Below are positions 1 through 10,668 of a stretch of DNA of 64,000 nucleotides, one piece after another. Source of the stretch: Cynocephalus volans (Eukaryota; Chordata; Mammalia; Dermoptera; Cynocephalidae); contig NC_084461.1 of assembly GCF_027409185.1 (NCBI RefSeq), forward strand, positions 141,715,001-141,779,000, in the 5' to 3' direction. Positions within the stretch are counted from its first letter, which is position 1; every line of letters begins with the position of its first letter. The notes beneath the pieces are model-generated. The model did not search any database and was not told where the DNA came from. It was given only the letters and a program-made list of their open reading frames with translations. The position numbers and the translations under genes are program-made.

Positions 1-600
1 TGCGCCGGGAGGCTGGCTCTTGCAGCTGAATCGCCAGCTTTTGCTACCAAGAGCTGGGGCTGCGGTTCTCACATTCAGAGGGTGGAAGAATCACTCAGGG
101 AGCTTATTAAAATTCAGGCTCATAGTCATCACCTCCCGCTCCCTCCTACTGATTTAGCAGGTGGAGGTAAGACAGAGTAATCTTCGTTTTTAGGAAATGA
201 TGCAGTTGGTCCTTGGGCCGGATTTTGAGAAGCATTGTATCTGAGTATCTTTTCTGTCAGGGAAAGGACTAGGTTTTACTCCCCTCCAGATGGCGCCTGC
301 TGTCTCCTGGGACCCGCTTTGCTAAAGACTGAGTTGGAAGAACAGCTCCCTCTCCCAGGTTCCGATAGCGCTGCTTCCGGGTTTAACTTATGCCAAACCT
401 CTGTCTTACGGCTCCCGAGAGCCTAGGATGGCTCATCTGACCCAGATGGTTAACGTCCACATTCCTGCCTCGGGCGAGAAAGGAGTTCGGGAAGGCCGTT
501 CCCAGAAACCAAACAGCAGTTGTTTTCATGCCTTTTAAATCACGCAGACAGGTTTCAGGGTCCTCCTTTGCAGGCTCCTAAATATTTGCCTTTGGGTGTC
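1..600. other. No recognised feature (left edge)
   Basis: I see no convincing exon, repeat family or RNA gene here. Short open frames exist on both strands but none resembles a known protein. By mammalian synteny the region upstream of TTC1 should face ADRA1B, but no ADRA1B coding sequence is visible. Confidence 0.4.
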
Positions 601-609
601 GGTGTTTTC

Positions 610-950
610 TACCATGGCCAGGAGCTCTGATCGCCCTTCTCCGGCGCGGGCGCAGTGCGCGCCCAGGTGCGCGGGTCCCTCCTGCGGCCCCCCTGGCTGG
701 CGCCGCGGCGTCTCCAGCTGCGCGCAGCAGAGAAGGCGAAGCCTCCCGGGGCCGCCGCTCGCCGTCTGGAGCGGGGCATCCTTCTTCGTACGTGCAGAGA
801 CTGAGAAACAGTTCTTTAGACACTGCAGCGACCGACACCGCTCCACGCCCCACTTCTCTTGAGCAGGTGCTTGGAGTGGAGCAAGCTCGGCTTGGCGGGG
901 GACAGGGGCGCCACCTGCTGTCCAACGCGCCGCAGCGACGGGAGTGTAAA
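610..950. promoter_or_regulatory. CpG-rich segment, possible CpG island
   Basis: Base composition changes sharply to GC-rich with many undepleted CpG dinucleotides, especially at 640-770 and 890-940, while the flanks are ordinary CpG-poor DNA. Overlapping open frames on both strands here are a by-product of the GC content and none looks like a known protein. In mammals such a patch usually marks a promoter, possibly of a non-coding RNA, or a regulatory island. No TATA box or clear splice donor fixes a direction. Confidence 0.55.
909..923. promoter_or_regulatory. CTCF-like motif
   Basis: The sequence CGCCACCTGCTGTCC fits the reverse CTCF core (YGCCMYCTRSTGGY) with one mismatch, in the last G. 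It lies at the edge of the CpG-rich patch. One motif match is weak evidence of occupancy. Confidence 0.35.
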
Positions 951-1278
951 GGAAGTTGCTTTACAATCAGCTTGTGCAGCTCTTAGGCACTTTCCTTACC
1001 ACCCTCCCACCCCTGGTTGATGTTTCAGCTGCAGCCAGATATTCTAGGATTCTGGGTTAGGGATGCTTACCCTGAGGTCTGTATGTTGGCTTCAGGAAAT
1101 CTGGGAACCCTCTAAAATGTTATGCAGAATATAGTATTTTTCTGGAAAACGGATGCAGTTTTCATGAGTCTGACTAATATTTTGTGGTCTGTGGACCATC
1201 TGCCAGGCAAGGTGCAAACCATAAGTGGTAAGAAGTGACCAAGTAGACATGTCACTGTCCCTCATGGACGTTATAGTC

Positions 1279-1757
1279 TGTGGTAGGCTGAAGAATGACC
1301 CCCCAAATATGTCCATATCCTAATTCCCTGTGGAACCTGCGAATGTTACCTTACATGGCAAAAGAGACTTTGCAGAGCTGACCAAGTTAAAGATCTTGAG
1401 ATGGGGAGATTCTCCTCTATTAATCCCAGTGGGCTTGATATCACAAGGGTTCTTACAAGAAGGACATAAAAGGAGTCCGAAGGCAATGTGACAACAGAAG
1501 CAGAAAGAGAGGTGGGCATGTGAACATGCTCTGCTGCTGACTTTGAAGCTGGGAGGAGGGATCCGTGAGCCCAAGTATGTAGGCAGCCCTAGAAGTGGAA
1601 AGGGAAAGCACACAGATTCTCCACTAGAGCTGTTGACACCTGGACTTTAGTGATTGCAGACTTCTGACCTCCGGAACTGTAGGAGCATAAATTTGTGGGG
1701 TTTTTATGCCACTACATTTGTAGTAATTTTTTACAGCGGCTTTAGAAAACGAATAAC
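1279..1757 (+). mobile_element. MaLR-type LTR, old copy
   Basis: The segment opens with TGTGGTAGGCTGAAGAATG and closes with the typical MaLR end: AACTGTAGGAGCATAAATTTG, then TTTTTATGCCACTACATTTG, then a TTACAGCGGC-TTTAGAAAAC tail. Internal phrases such as ATGGCAAAAGAGACTTTGCAG are also characteristic. It looks like an MLT1/MST-like LTR on the + strand; the subfamily was not resolved. Confidence 0.6.
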
Positions 1758-2290
1758 CATCTTAGTAGGCATCAGACTCTAAAAGTGATGAGACCGCACA
1801 CTAACAGTCCTTTACAAGGCTGAGGGTCTCTATATCACTGGTTTTCTCCTCTCTAGGAGAGAACCCAAAGAGTCAGAAAATGCAACTAACAAAGTGAATT
1901 TACTCAACTGCCCTGTGCCAGAGAGGTAAGTCTACATCTGAGTCCCTTTCCTGGAGAGCTTTGGGACTAGAGAGGAAGATAAAATTCAGATTGCTTTTGT
2001 CTACCCAGACTGTGCAGAGGTGTGCCAGGCACTCCACAAAGCTGTAGGATAAATGTGGGGTGAGATGCACCACATTTGGAGCACCAATTTTACTGAATGA
2101 GACAGGATTTAAAACACTTTTAAATATAAAACAAGAATTTTAAGATAAAACACGGAACTTTAAACAATTTTCCTCTTCCTGTAACAATTTGCAATTTTGC
2201 TTCCCAGATATTCAGGGTTTTACATTCACTTTTCCCTGCTATTGGGGATATTTTGGCAGGAACATCCAAAAAGCTCCAGATTAAGTAACA
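1758..2290. other. Unassigned intergenic sequence
   Basis: I recognise no gene or repeat family here. Confidence 0.3.
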
Positions 2291-2402
2291 GGGCTGACCT
2301 GTTAGCTCACTTGGTTAGAGGCAGTGCTGATAACAACAAGGCACCAAGGTGAAGGGTTTGGATCTCCATACCAGCCAGCCGCCAAAAAAAAGGGGGGTGT
2401 TG
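2291..2402 (+). mobile_element. CYN-like tRNA-Ile-derived SINE monomer
   Basis: The sequence follows tRNA-Ile: a GTTAGCTCACTTGGTTAGAG A-box region, GTGCTGATAACAACAAGG, a degraded B box (GGGTTTGGATCTCC) and the ending ACCAGCCAGCCGCC plus an A-run. It is probably the left half of a pair, the right half being at 4361, split by the composite element inserted between them. Confidence 0.85.
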
Positions 2403-3238
2403 GGGAGTTCTGGTCAAGATGGTGGAGTAGACGGTTCCCAGCATCTCTCTCTCCCACAAATCAACCAATTTACAACTATAAAAATGTAACATCAGCCAAG
2501 CTGGGGCCGCTGGAGCTCAGGTGAAGAGAAGGAGAGACCTATGGAGTTCATGAAGGAGGGAGAAACCACAATAAGAGAAAGAAAAAGCTGCTCTGAGCAT
2601 TTTAGCCCATGGCTGCTTTAAGGCTCGAGCTGCTGAGCACATGGAGCAGGAGCCAGCAGAAACCACAACCGTGCCCTTCAGATGGAGTTACTTGGAGGTG
2701 GCAGGAGAGAAGCGGCCTTGGTGGCCCCCAGGACAGCAAGACCACTAATAGGGTTCACGTGGACTCATACAGGAGCGAGGAGCCAGAACAGCTGAAAAAG
2801 GGGAGCCATTCAGAGGCCGGTGAGTCATCGTAAGGGACCGGTGCAGGGACCGTCCCATGGGAAGTGTTTGGAGCACGGGCAGTGGGTGAGACGTGCCCAC
2901 CAGGAGAACACTGGGATACAGCAAGGACAACCGACCTGCCCCCCAATCAGCACAGGACCACTCAGAGGAGACTGGTCAGGAATGCAAAATTGCATGGGGT
3001 ACAGTTTGATGAAAAAACTCAGGCCCAGATCACAGATTCCACAGAACACAGATCCACTGGTCTCTGGAGAGCTGGAAGTACCTATAAGATCAACCATTAA
3101 ACCCTGAGCTGCACAAAAAGCCTTCCCTAAGAAACAGCAGCAAAGTAGCAATTTAGCTCAACAACACAGCTCAAGTACTGGTTCCCACAGGAAGTTCCCC
3201 CAGGTTAAAAGTAAGCAAAGGACAAAAAAATTAGTTCC

Positions 3239-3810
3239 GTCCCAGGCACACCACCAGCACCTTGGGGCCTGCCTGGGAACTGGAGGCTTGGGTCCAGGGA
3301 CCGGACCCCACTCCCACCTTCACGCAAACTGTGCCAGCACCTTGGGCTGCCCAGGGACCTGAGGCATGGAGAAGTGGACCAGACCTCTCTCCCATAACCA
3401 GGCACACCAAGCCAGCACTTTGGGTCCCGCCCTGGACCCAAGGCATGGAGCCAGGGACTGGACCCTTCTCCCACATCCAGGCACACCACACCAGCACTTT
3501 GGGGCCCACCCAGGGACCCGAAGCATGGAGTAGGGAACCAGACCTCTCTCCCACAACCAGGTACACCACACCAGCACCTCGGGTCCCACCTGGGGACCCG
3601 AGGCATGAAGAAGGGGACTGGACCAGTCTCCCACAACCAGGCACACCGAGCCAGCACCTTGTGTCCTGCCCAATGACCTGAGGTATGGAACTGGGGGCTG
3701 GACCCTCCTCCCACAACCAGGCACACCATGCCAGTGCCGCAGGGCCTGCCCAGGGACCCGAGGCATGGAGAAGGGGACCAGACACACCCCACAACTAGGC
3801 ACACTGCAAG
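3239..3810. repeat. 80-bp GC-rich minisatellite (VNTR)
   Basis: Seven to eight units with a 78-80 bp period. The GCACACC-like unit starts fall near 3246, 3324, 3402, 3481, 3561, 3641, 3721 and 3799. Each unit reads roughly CCCACAACCAGGCACACCA, then CCAGCACCTTGGG, then GGGACCCGAGGCATGGAG, then GGGGACTGGACC. Because 80 is not a multiple of three, long open frames up to 221 codons appear on both strands. These are compositional, not genes. Confidence 0.92.
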
Positions 3811-4034
3811 CGCCAAGGAACATGCCAAAAACTTCACCTCCATGTGGGTGGCCCACCACAGCCACCACAATAACCATGGCTACCGTGAAAGTGGCTAGAT
3901 GCCACAACCACTATGCAGATGGTCCGCCAGCCACTGGAGTGCATTGACACAAGAAGAGTCACCAGCAGAGACAAAGAAAAGAAGAGGATGTCTCTCTCCA
4001 CAAAGCTCATTCCAGAGTGACAGAAGAAGCATCT

Positions 4035-4112
4035 GCTCTATGATAATATCGGGGGACCCAATCACATCTCTCAGCATTGGACAGATCATCTAGGCAACAA
4101 ATTAACAGAGTA
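4035..4112 (+). mobile_element. L1 ORF2 endonuclease-region scrap inside the composite element
   Basis: The stretch CATTGGACAGATCATCTAGG at 4075-4094 matches the L1 in this window at 17822-17841 (ATTGGACAGATCATCTAGGC), and similarity extends on both sides (GGGGGACC versus GGGGGCCT upstream, AACAGAG versus AGCAGAG downstream). In L1 this stretch encodes the part of the endonuclease around G-D-F-N-T. It shows that the composite arose from an L1 with most of its coding region deleted. Confidence 0.75.
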
Positions 4113-4360
4113 ACCATTATTCTTTCAGAGGGAGAGAAGAAATCTAGGGTAATTAGAGGGTGGAGGGGCAGGGAATGGGGGAAGGGGAGATATTGGACAA
4201 GGGGAATAAAGAATAATTACAATTTGTAACAATATATATGCTAGTAATATTGATTTCATCAACATATCTCAATGTTCAACCCCAAAAATATGTATAATCG
4301 ATTTTGATTCAATAAATAAATTTTTAAAAATAAAACAAATTTAAAAAAGAAGGAGGTGTT

Positions 4361-4470
4361 GCTGGCTGGTTAGCTCAGTTGTTTAGAGCGTGGTGCTGAT
4401 AATAGCAAGGTTAAGGGTTCAGTCCCTGTACCAGCCAGCTACCAAAAAATAATAATAATAATAATAATAA
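4361..4470 (+). mobile_element. CYN-like SINE monomer with (TAA)n tail
   Basis: GCTGGCTGGTTAGCTCAGTT opens it, followed by TAGAGCGTGGTGCTGATAAT, a B box GGGTTCAGTCCC, the ending ACCAGCCAGCTACC and an AATAATAATAAT tail. It is the right partner of the monomer at 2291. Confidence 0.85.
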
Positions 4471-5204
4471 TTTTTTTAAAAGAACAGATTAAGAAACAGG
4501 CCATGTTGAACAAGCAGTGGAATGTGCAGTTAGATGAGCCTTGAGTTTGTGGGGGGCCTCCAGGTAGATGGTGAGTCAGAAGCATCCAAGAAGTCAGCTG
4601 AGGAGGTGGAAATGCAGCCTACTTTGAAGGATCTAGAAAGGCAAAGCAGAAGGAAAGGGAGGGCATCCCAGGAGGGAGAGACTAAGAGCACAACCTATCT
4701 GGTCAGCCTCTGGAAAACGGTGGGCAGGGTAGCCTGGGTCCTGAAAGCACAGTAGGAAATATTTTTTTAACATTTAAATAGGTACTCCTAAAAGTGCACA
4801 AAAAGGTACAAGAGTGTTTATTCCAGTATCATCGATAGTAGAAAAAAAAAGGTAAATTATGTAATTGTCCATCAAGAGAAAGATGTTTAATTAAATTATG
4901 CACATCCATGCTTTGGAGTACTATGTAATTGTTTAAAAGAATGAGGTTACCCCATATGCATGAAATGGAAAAATCTCCAAAACATGATGAACACTATTGA
5001 AAAGGCAGATTATCTAACTACACATATAGTTTTATTCCATTTACATGTTTTAAAGCTGTATGTTTGTATCTGTGGTCTGAGAGCACTGGGAAGGAAGAGA
5101 GGAGCAGAGAAAGTTTCTTTTTATTTCATGTATTCGTATTTTCTCTTAGCTTTTTTTTCATACAGTTGATATATTTCTACAGTGCTCAAGTAAGTTTCTT
5201 AAAT
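4471..5204 (+). other. Unassigned sequence with an old L1-like stretch
   Basis: 4471-4755 is unrecognised. About 4760-5080 resembles an eroded 3' portion of L1 ORF2, with phrases like GTCCATCAAGAGAAAGATG and GGAGTACTATGTAATTGT. No intact frame remains. Confidence 0.35.
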
Positions 5205-5271
5205 TGTGGTAAAATACACATAAACTAAAATTTACCATTGTAACCATTTTCAAGTTCAGTAGTGTTAAGTA
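5205..5271 (-). mobile_element. L1 3'-UTR fragment (L1M type)
   Basis: TTGTGGTAAAATACACATAA and AGTGTTAAGTATAC are characteristic of the reverse strand of L1MB/L1MC-type 3' UTRs. Similar fragments lie at 42228-42345 and 56925-57100. Confidence 0.5.
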
Positions 5272-5660
5272 TACAGTTGGCCCTTATCCACGGGTTCCAC
5301 ATCCATGGATTCAACCAACCATGAATTGAAAGTATTTTTTAAAAAATCAAAAATAACAATACAACAATAAAAAATAATACAAATAAAAAACAAAACAGTA
5401 TAATAACTATTTACGTAGTATTTATATCACACAAGGGTACTTCAAACATCTTTTAATTCCATTTTTCCACATACTTCTTGTTATACCCTAGTAGAACCTG
5501 CACACATCCGCCCTTATACTTTAAATGATATCAAGATTACTTATAATACCTAATACTCATATGCAAATGCCATTATATCAGGGGCTTGAACATCTGTGGA
5601 CTTTGGTATCCACAGGGGTCCTGGAACCAATGCCCCACAGAAGCGGAGGGATGACTCTAT
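5272..5660. mobile_element. Tigger/MER2-like DNA transposon relic
   Basis: It begins CAGTTGGCCCTTATCCACGG-GTTCCACATCCATGGATTC and ends near ATCTGTGGACTTTGGTATCC-ACAGGGGTCCTGGAACCAAT-GCCCCACAGAAGCGGAGGGA, the familiar imperfect terminal inverted repeats of the pogo/Tigger MER2 group. The interior is AT-rich and non-coding. A related copy lies at 37375-37665. Confidence 0.65.
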
Positions 5661-6242
5661 TCACATTGCTGTGCAATCGATCTCCAGAAATTTTTCATTT
5701 TGCAGAACTGAAACTCTATACCTATTAAACAACTCCCCACTCCCCCTCCCCCTGACCACTGGCAGCCACCGTTCTATTTTCCATTTCTATGGGTTTGATT
5801 ACTCTAGGTACCTCATGTAGGTGGAATCATATGATATTTGTCTTTTAGTGACTAGTTTATTTCACTTAACATAATGTCCTCAAGGTTTGTGCATGTTGTA
5901 TGTCAGAATTCCCTTCTTTTTAAGACCGAATAATATTTCATTGTATGTATTTACCACATTTTGTTTATCTGTTCATCTGTTGATGGACACTAGGGTTGTT
6001 TCCACTTCTTGGCTACTGCGAATAATGCTGCCATGAATGTGGGTGTATCTCTTTGAGAACCTGCTTTCAATTCTTTGGATATATACCTAGAAATGGAATT
6101 GTTGGATCATATGATAATTCTATTTTTACTTTTGAGTACCCTCCATACTGTTTTCCAGAGTAGCTGCATCATTTCATATATCCACCAACAGTGCACAAAG
6201 TCTCCAGTTTTTTCCACAGCATCACTAACCTTGTCATTTTCT

Positions 6243-6285
<43 letters not shown>

Positions 6286-6480
6286 ATAATAACCACTCTA
6301 ATGGGTGTGAGGTGATATCTCATTGTGGTTTTCATTTGCATTTCCCTAACGATTAGTGACATTGAGCATCCTTTAATGGGCTTGTTGGCTATTTATGTAT
6401 CTTCTTGGAAGAAATATCTATTCAAGTTCTTCACCCACTTTTAATCAAATTGCTTGCTCTTGTTGGTGTTGAGTTTCAAG
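5661..6480 (-). mobile_element. Old L1 fragment, ORF2 3' end and 3' UTR (reverse)
   Basis: Reverse-strand L1M landmarks run in order: CACTTAACATAATGTCCTCA, TCTGTTCATCTGTTGATGGA, CCACCAACAGTGCACAAAGT, then GGTGATATCTCATTGTGGTT and TTTGCATTTCCCTAACGATT. A TG microsatellite has grown inside it. Confidence 0.8.
6245..6283. repeat. (TG)n microsatellite
   Basis: Uninterrupted TG dinucleotide run of about 39 bp inside an L1 fragment. Confidence 0.95.
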
Positions 6481-6484
6481 TAAG

Positions 6485-7530
6485 TTCTTTTAAGTCAGTT
6501 TTATTGGCACAGAATTTATATAAAATAAAATTCACTATTTTTGTGTGTATGGTTTAATAAGTTTTGACAAAGACAAATGTGTGCAATCATATAACCAATA
6601 CCACAATCAGAAAATAAAACATTTTCATCACCCTCCAAATTTCTCTCATGCCCCTATGCTATCCGACTCCTCCCCCACCCTTAGTCCTGGCAACTACTGA
6701 TCCTCTCCGTGGTTTTACCTTTCCCAAATGTCTTATAAGTGAAATCATTGAGTGTGTAGTCTTCTATGTCTGGCTTCTTCCACTTAACACAATGTTTTTG
6801 AGACTCATCCATGTTGTTGTATGTATCAGTAATTCATTCCTTGTTATTGATGAGTGTAATCTATTGTGTGGCTATCCTACAATTGGCTTATTAATTCATC
6901 AGTTTATGGACACTGGGTTGTAAATAAAGCTGCTATAAATATTTGCACACAGGTCTTTTTGTGTGAACATATGTATATTTTCCTTTATTTTGGGCGGATA
7001 CTTAGGAGTAAGATTGCTAGGCTATATGAAAAGTGTATATTTAACTTTATAAAAACTGCCAAACTGTTTTCCAAAGTTGCTGTACTTCCTGCCAACAATG
7101 TATGAGATTTCTAGTTGCTCCATATCCTCACAATACCAAGTTTGTTAGTCTGTTTTAATTTTAGTCATTCTAATAGGTTTGCAGTGCTCTCTTGTGGCTT
7201 TAATTTGTATGTCCCCAATGACTAATAATGTTGAACGTCTTTTTATGTGCTTATTTGCCCTCAGTACAACTTTGATGATGTGTCTGTTCAAATCTTTTGC
7301 TTATTTTTATTGGATGTTTTTATCTTCTTATTGAGATGTAAGAGTTCTTTATATTAGGTGCAATTCTTTTAATATGTATCCACTTTACAAATATTTTCTC
7401 TCAATTTACACCTTTTCTTTCACTTCTTCAACAGTATCTTCTTGAAGAGCAGGCATATTTAATTTTGATAAATTCATCATTTTTTTTCCTTATATGATTC
7501 ATACTTTTTATTGTCCTCTAAGTAATTTTT
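6485..7530 (-). mobile_element. Second old L1 fragment, reverse
   Basis: A second pass through L1 3' sequence in the same orientation: ACCAATACCACAATCAGAAA, CACTTAACACAATGTTTTTG, ATCAGTTTATGGACACTGGG, and GCTGTACTTCCTGCCAACAA. It differs from its neighbour at 5661-6480, so two L1 insertions of different age lie head to tail. Confidence 0.75.
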
Positions 7531-8165
7531 TAATTTAAAAGGAAAGCAAACCCAGCGGATAGGCCTGCTTGTCTGATGAGGCTAATGGAAGAAAAAGTTG
7601 GTCTTTGAGCTAAGAAACACTGAGAAAGGAGAAATTAGAGTGGGCCTTCACTGGGAGGACTGAATGAGATAGGAGACAGTTGCTCTAGGTTCAAACAACT
7701 TCCAAGCCTTTATTGGCTCCTTCTGCCTTGTAGGCAAAGGAAAGTGGAGTTCCCCCACATAATCAAATAATAACATGAAAAAGTAAAACTTACAAGGGTA
7801 AGTGTTATGAAGAAGAGATATACAGGCTCTGAGAGCTGATAACCTGGCCCCTGGCCTAGTGGGGGGATGTGGGGGTGATGCTCAGAAGTGACTTTTCTGA
7901 GGGCATGGAGCTTGAGCTGAGCTTTGAAGTGGGGTGGGAAGGGAACATTGCAGGCAGAGACAACAGGCCATGCACTGGCTCTGGCAGGAGGGTACTTTCT
8001 GAAAGGCCAATGTGGATGGTATTGATCGAAGGGGAGGGAGGGTCAAGAGGAGGCTGGAAAGGCAGGAAGGGGCCAAGCCATGCAGGATCTTGAAAGCTTT
8101 GGATGTACTTTTGTCTTCATCCTAAGAAATTGGGAGCAAAATGTGGGTGATGAGATCAGTTGGGC
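7531..8165. other. Probable ancient interspersed repeat, family not assigned
   Basis: The stretch from about 7880 has the wording of an old dispersed mammalian repeat (GAGCTTGAGCTGAGCTTTGA, CAGAGACAACAGGCCATGCA, CCATGCAGGATCTTGAAAGC). Related wording recurs at 23545-23780, 24960-25080 and 36890-37290. I see no gene. Confidence 0.35.
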
Positions 8166-8228
8166 ATTTGAGGAGAGGAGAGGAGAGGAGCGGAGAGAAA
8201 GAGAGAGAGAGAGGGAGGAGAGAGAAAA
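8166..8228. repeat. Purine-rich (GAGAG/GA)n simple repeat
   Basis: Runs of GGAGA and GAGA units of about 60 bp, immediately before an L1 3' fragment. Confidence 0.85.
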
Positions 8229-8880
8229 AACAAGAGTGGCAATGACATGGAGAAATTGGAATACTCATGCACTGCTGGTGGGAATGTGAAATGGTGCAGC
8301 TGCTGTGGAAAACAGTTTAGCAATTCCTCAATAAGTTAAACATAGAATAGCCATCTGACCCATCAATTCCACTCCTAGGTACATACTCAAAAGAATTGAA
8401 AACGAGTCCTCAAACAAAAACTTGCACACAAATGTTTATAGCAGCAGTATTTACAATAGCCAAAAGGATGAAACAACTCTGATGTCCATCAGCCAGCAGA
8501 TGAATAAACAAAATGTGGCATACCCATATAATGGAATATCATTTGGCCATTAAACAGAATTAGGTACTGACACATGCTACCACATAGGTGAGCCTTGAAA
8601 GAAGAAGCCAAACACAAAAGGCCACATATTGTATGACTCCATTTATACGAAATTCCCAGAGCAAATCCGTAGAGAAGGAAAGCAGATTAACGGTAGTCAG
8701 AGCTAGGGAGAGGGGGACATAGGGAGTAACTGCTTAGTGCATTCAGGGTTTCTGGCTGGGGAGATGAAAATGTCCTGGAACTTGACAGTGGTGATGGTTG
8801 CATAATATTGTGAATGTACTAAATATCACCAACGGTAAATTTTGTGTTATGTGTATTTTACTACAATAAAAAATTAAATA
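8229..8880 (+). mobile_element. Old L1 3'-end fragment
   Basis: It shows L1 ORF2 3'-end and 3'-UTR sequence: CACTGCTGGTGGGAATGTGA, TACAATAGCCAAAAGGATGA, ATGGAATATCATTTGGCCAT and the terminal ATTTTACTACAATAAAAAAT. The reading frame is broken. Confidence 0.85.
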
Positions 8881-10020
8881 GTTTGTCCTCACCTCCCTCT
8901 TGGGGCCCTGGTTTCCTCATCTAAGCAAGAAGGAAATTGATTTCATTGTGTCCTTTCAGACCTAACTTTTTAAGATTCCATAACTGGTCAGGTAGTATAC
9001 TTTGCACTCTGCCTACCTACAGGATCATTTAAGTAGAATACCAAATAAACAACAGTAATATTAAGCCAAAAATAGGAAAGTCAGTCTCTTTTCAGTCTCT
9101 TTTACTTTTTCTGATTACATCAAGTTCAAAGTCTCAATTTGGTGCTAGTGCGAAGTCCTGGTACTTGCCCAAGTCCAGTGAGACAGAATACTCACACCAG
9201 TTGTATGAAGTGGGTTTATCACTTACATATAGGCAGAAAAAGATTAGAGAGGCCTAGGATTCACTATAAGCCAGTCCCTCAAGGCTTGGGAAAGCTGCCA
9301 GGGGCAAGTGAAGTCTGAGGACCCCAGAAAGCAGCCCATCCCAGGGGGTACATGACACACTGGGCTAAAGTGTTGAAGTTTACCCTGTTTCTAGGAGGGA
9401 CTGGAACAGAGCCCAGGCTGTTCTGGCCAGTTCCTTTCTATTTCAAGATGTTGCATTCCCAGCACATTTTACAGTTATTCTTGAGAACCAAAAATGGGAA
9501 GGAAGAAGTGGGTTGGTCCGAGGCCACCCAGAGAACTGCCCTGCAGCAAGGAGATAACTAGAACCCCTCCGATGCATGCTAATCTCTCTCTTTCTGGGTT
9601 TTTCTTTTTTCTTTTTTCTTTTTTTTTTTCTTTTTTTTCTTTTTTTCCTTTTTTAAGTAAAGAGATACCAGACCTCAGGCTGAGAAATTTAGGCAGGCAA
9701 CCTCAGAGTCCAAATTTAATCATACTGTTTTGTTTTCATTCTACTTACTTTTACTGAAAATGTCTCTTTAGAGTAAGAGACACTGGTATTTCAACTGTAC
9801 AGGTGACATAAAATTTTCCTCTTAAAATGAATTTTATGGAATGAAAAAGTGATTAAATTATTTTAAAATTTACTTAAATAATAGAGGAAAAGCAGAAACA
9901 GCAAAAAATCATGATGCAGACATGCTAATTACTGAAGTCTGAGAAACCACACTACTCAATCACTAATGTCACTTCTCAGTGACTGGAAGCAGGAGCTACA
10001 GCCATCAAATCTTTAGAAAT
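8881..10020. other. Unassigned sequence with a pyrimidine tract
   Basis: I see no gene. 9120-9590 has an LTR-like texture but I cannot match it to a family. 9600-9655 is a T/C-rich low-complexity tract. The remainder is AT-rich and unremarkable. Confidence 0.3.
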
Positions 10021-10121
10021 TATAGGCTGTATAAATGTCCATCAACAGGCAACTGGATAAGGAAAATGTGGTGAATATATATATATATTTATATATATAT
10101 ATACACACACACATATATATG

Positions 10122-10157
<36 letters not shown>

Positions 10158-10560
10158 GGAATACTCTGCCATTAAAAAGAAAGAAATTCTGCCATTCACA
10201 GCAACATGGGTAAATTTAGAGAAAATTATGTTAAGTGAAATAAGCCAGGCACAGAAAAAGAAATACCGCATATCCTCACTCATAAGTGGGAGCTAAAAAA
10301 TAAACAATTTGCTCTAAAAAAGAAAGAAATATACAACAATCACAATAATTTGTTGAACTTTCAAAATGAGAGAACAGAACTGAGGCCATCAGAGGTGGGA
10401 ACGGGGAAGGATTAGCGAGAAATCAGTAAAGGGCCACAAAAAAATGTTTATATGTGTAATGTTTACCATACTAATTATCCTGATTTGAGCAACACATTTT
10501 GCACACAGGTATGGATATTCAGTGCTGTACCCCATAGATATGTACAATCAATTATGTTTT
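10021..10560 (+). mobile_element. L1 3'-end fragment (younger type)
   Basis: TGTCCATCAACAGGCAACTG, then AATGGAATACTCTGCCATTA, GAAATAAGCCAGGCACAGAA, and ACTCATAAGTGGGAGCTAAA mark the end of ORF2 and the 3' UTR. It ends CCATAGATATGTACAATCAA. AT and AC simple repeats have expanded inside it at 10078-10156. Confidence 0.88.
10078..10156. repeat. Compound (AT)n/(AC)n microsatellite
   Basis: Alternating AT then AC dinucleotides interrupting the L1 copy between its ATAAGGAAAATGTGG and AATGGAATACTCTG parts. Confidence 0.92.
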
Positions 10561-10668
10561 AAGGAAGGAAGGAAGGAAGGAAGGAAGGAAGGAAGGAAGG
10601 AAGGAAGGAAGGAAGGAAGGAAGGAAGGGAGGGAGGGAAAAGAAAAAAGAAAGAAAGAAAGAAATTAC
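10561..10668. repeat. (AAGG)n tetranucleotide repeat at an L1 tail
   Basis: About 17 AAGG units followed by GGGA and AAAG variants. It sits exactly at the L1 3' end and probably grew from its A-rich tail. Confidence 0.93.

Larger units (their letters stand above)
2403..4342 (+). mobile_element. Composite L1-derived VNTR retrotransposon, full-length copy
   Basis: A 1.94-kb insertion flanked by an imperfect direct repeat (2384-2402 and 4343-4361, 16 of 19 matching, ending GGTGTTG). In order: an L1-like leader opening GGTCAAGATGGTGGAGTAGA, with a YY1-like CAAGATGG (2403-3238); about seven 80-bp GC-rich tandem units (3239-3810); a short linker; an ORF2-derived scrap (4035-4112); a G-rich stretch; an L1-like 3' UTR; and an AATAAATAAA-rich tail. 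It has no coding capacity. The minus copy at 26114-27260 shares the leader over the same length and the start of the tail. It was probably mobilised in trans by L1. It may alternatively be a known dermopteran L1 deletion derivative that I cannot name. Confidence 0.75.

Noticed and set aside
535..925. Overlapping 88-115 codon frames on both strands
   Set aside because: They are due to GC-rich composition of the CpG patch; no domain, splice site or family resemblance.
3205..3907. Long open frames (up to 221 codons, minus; 139 codons, plus)
   Set aside because: They lie on the 80-bp VNTR. Lack of stops follows from GC-rich repeats whose period is not a multiple of three; several frames are open on both strands.
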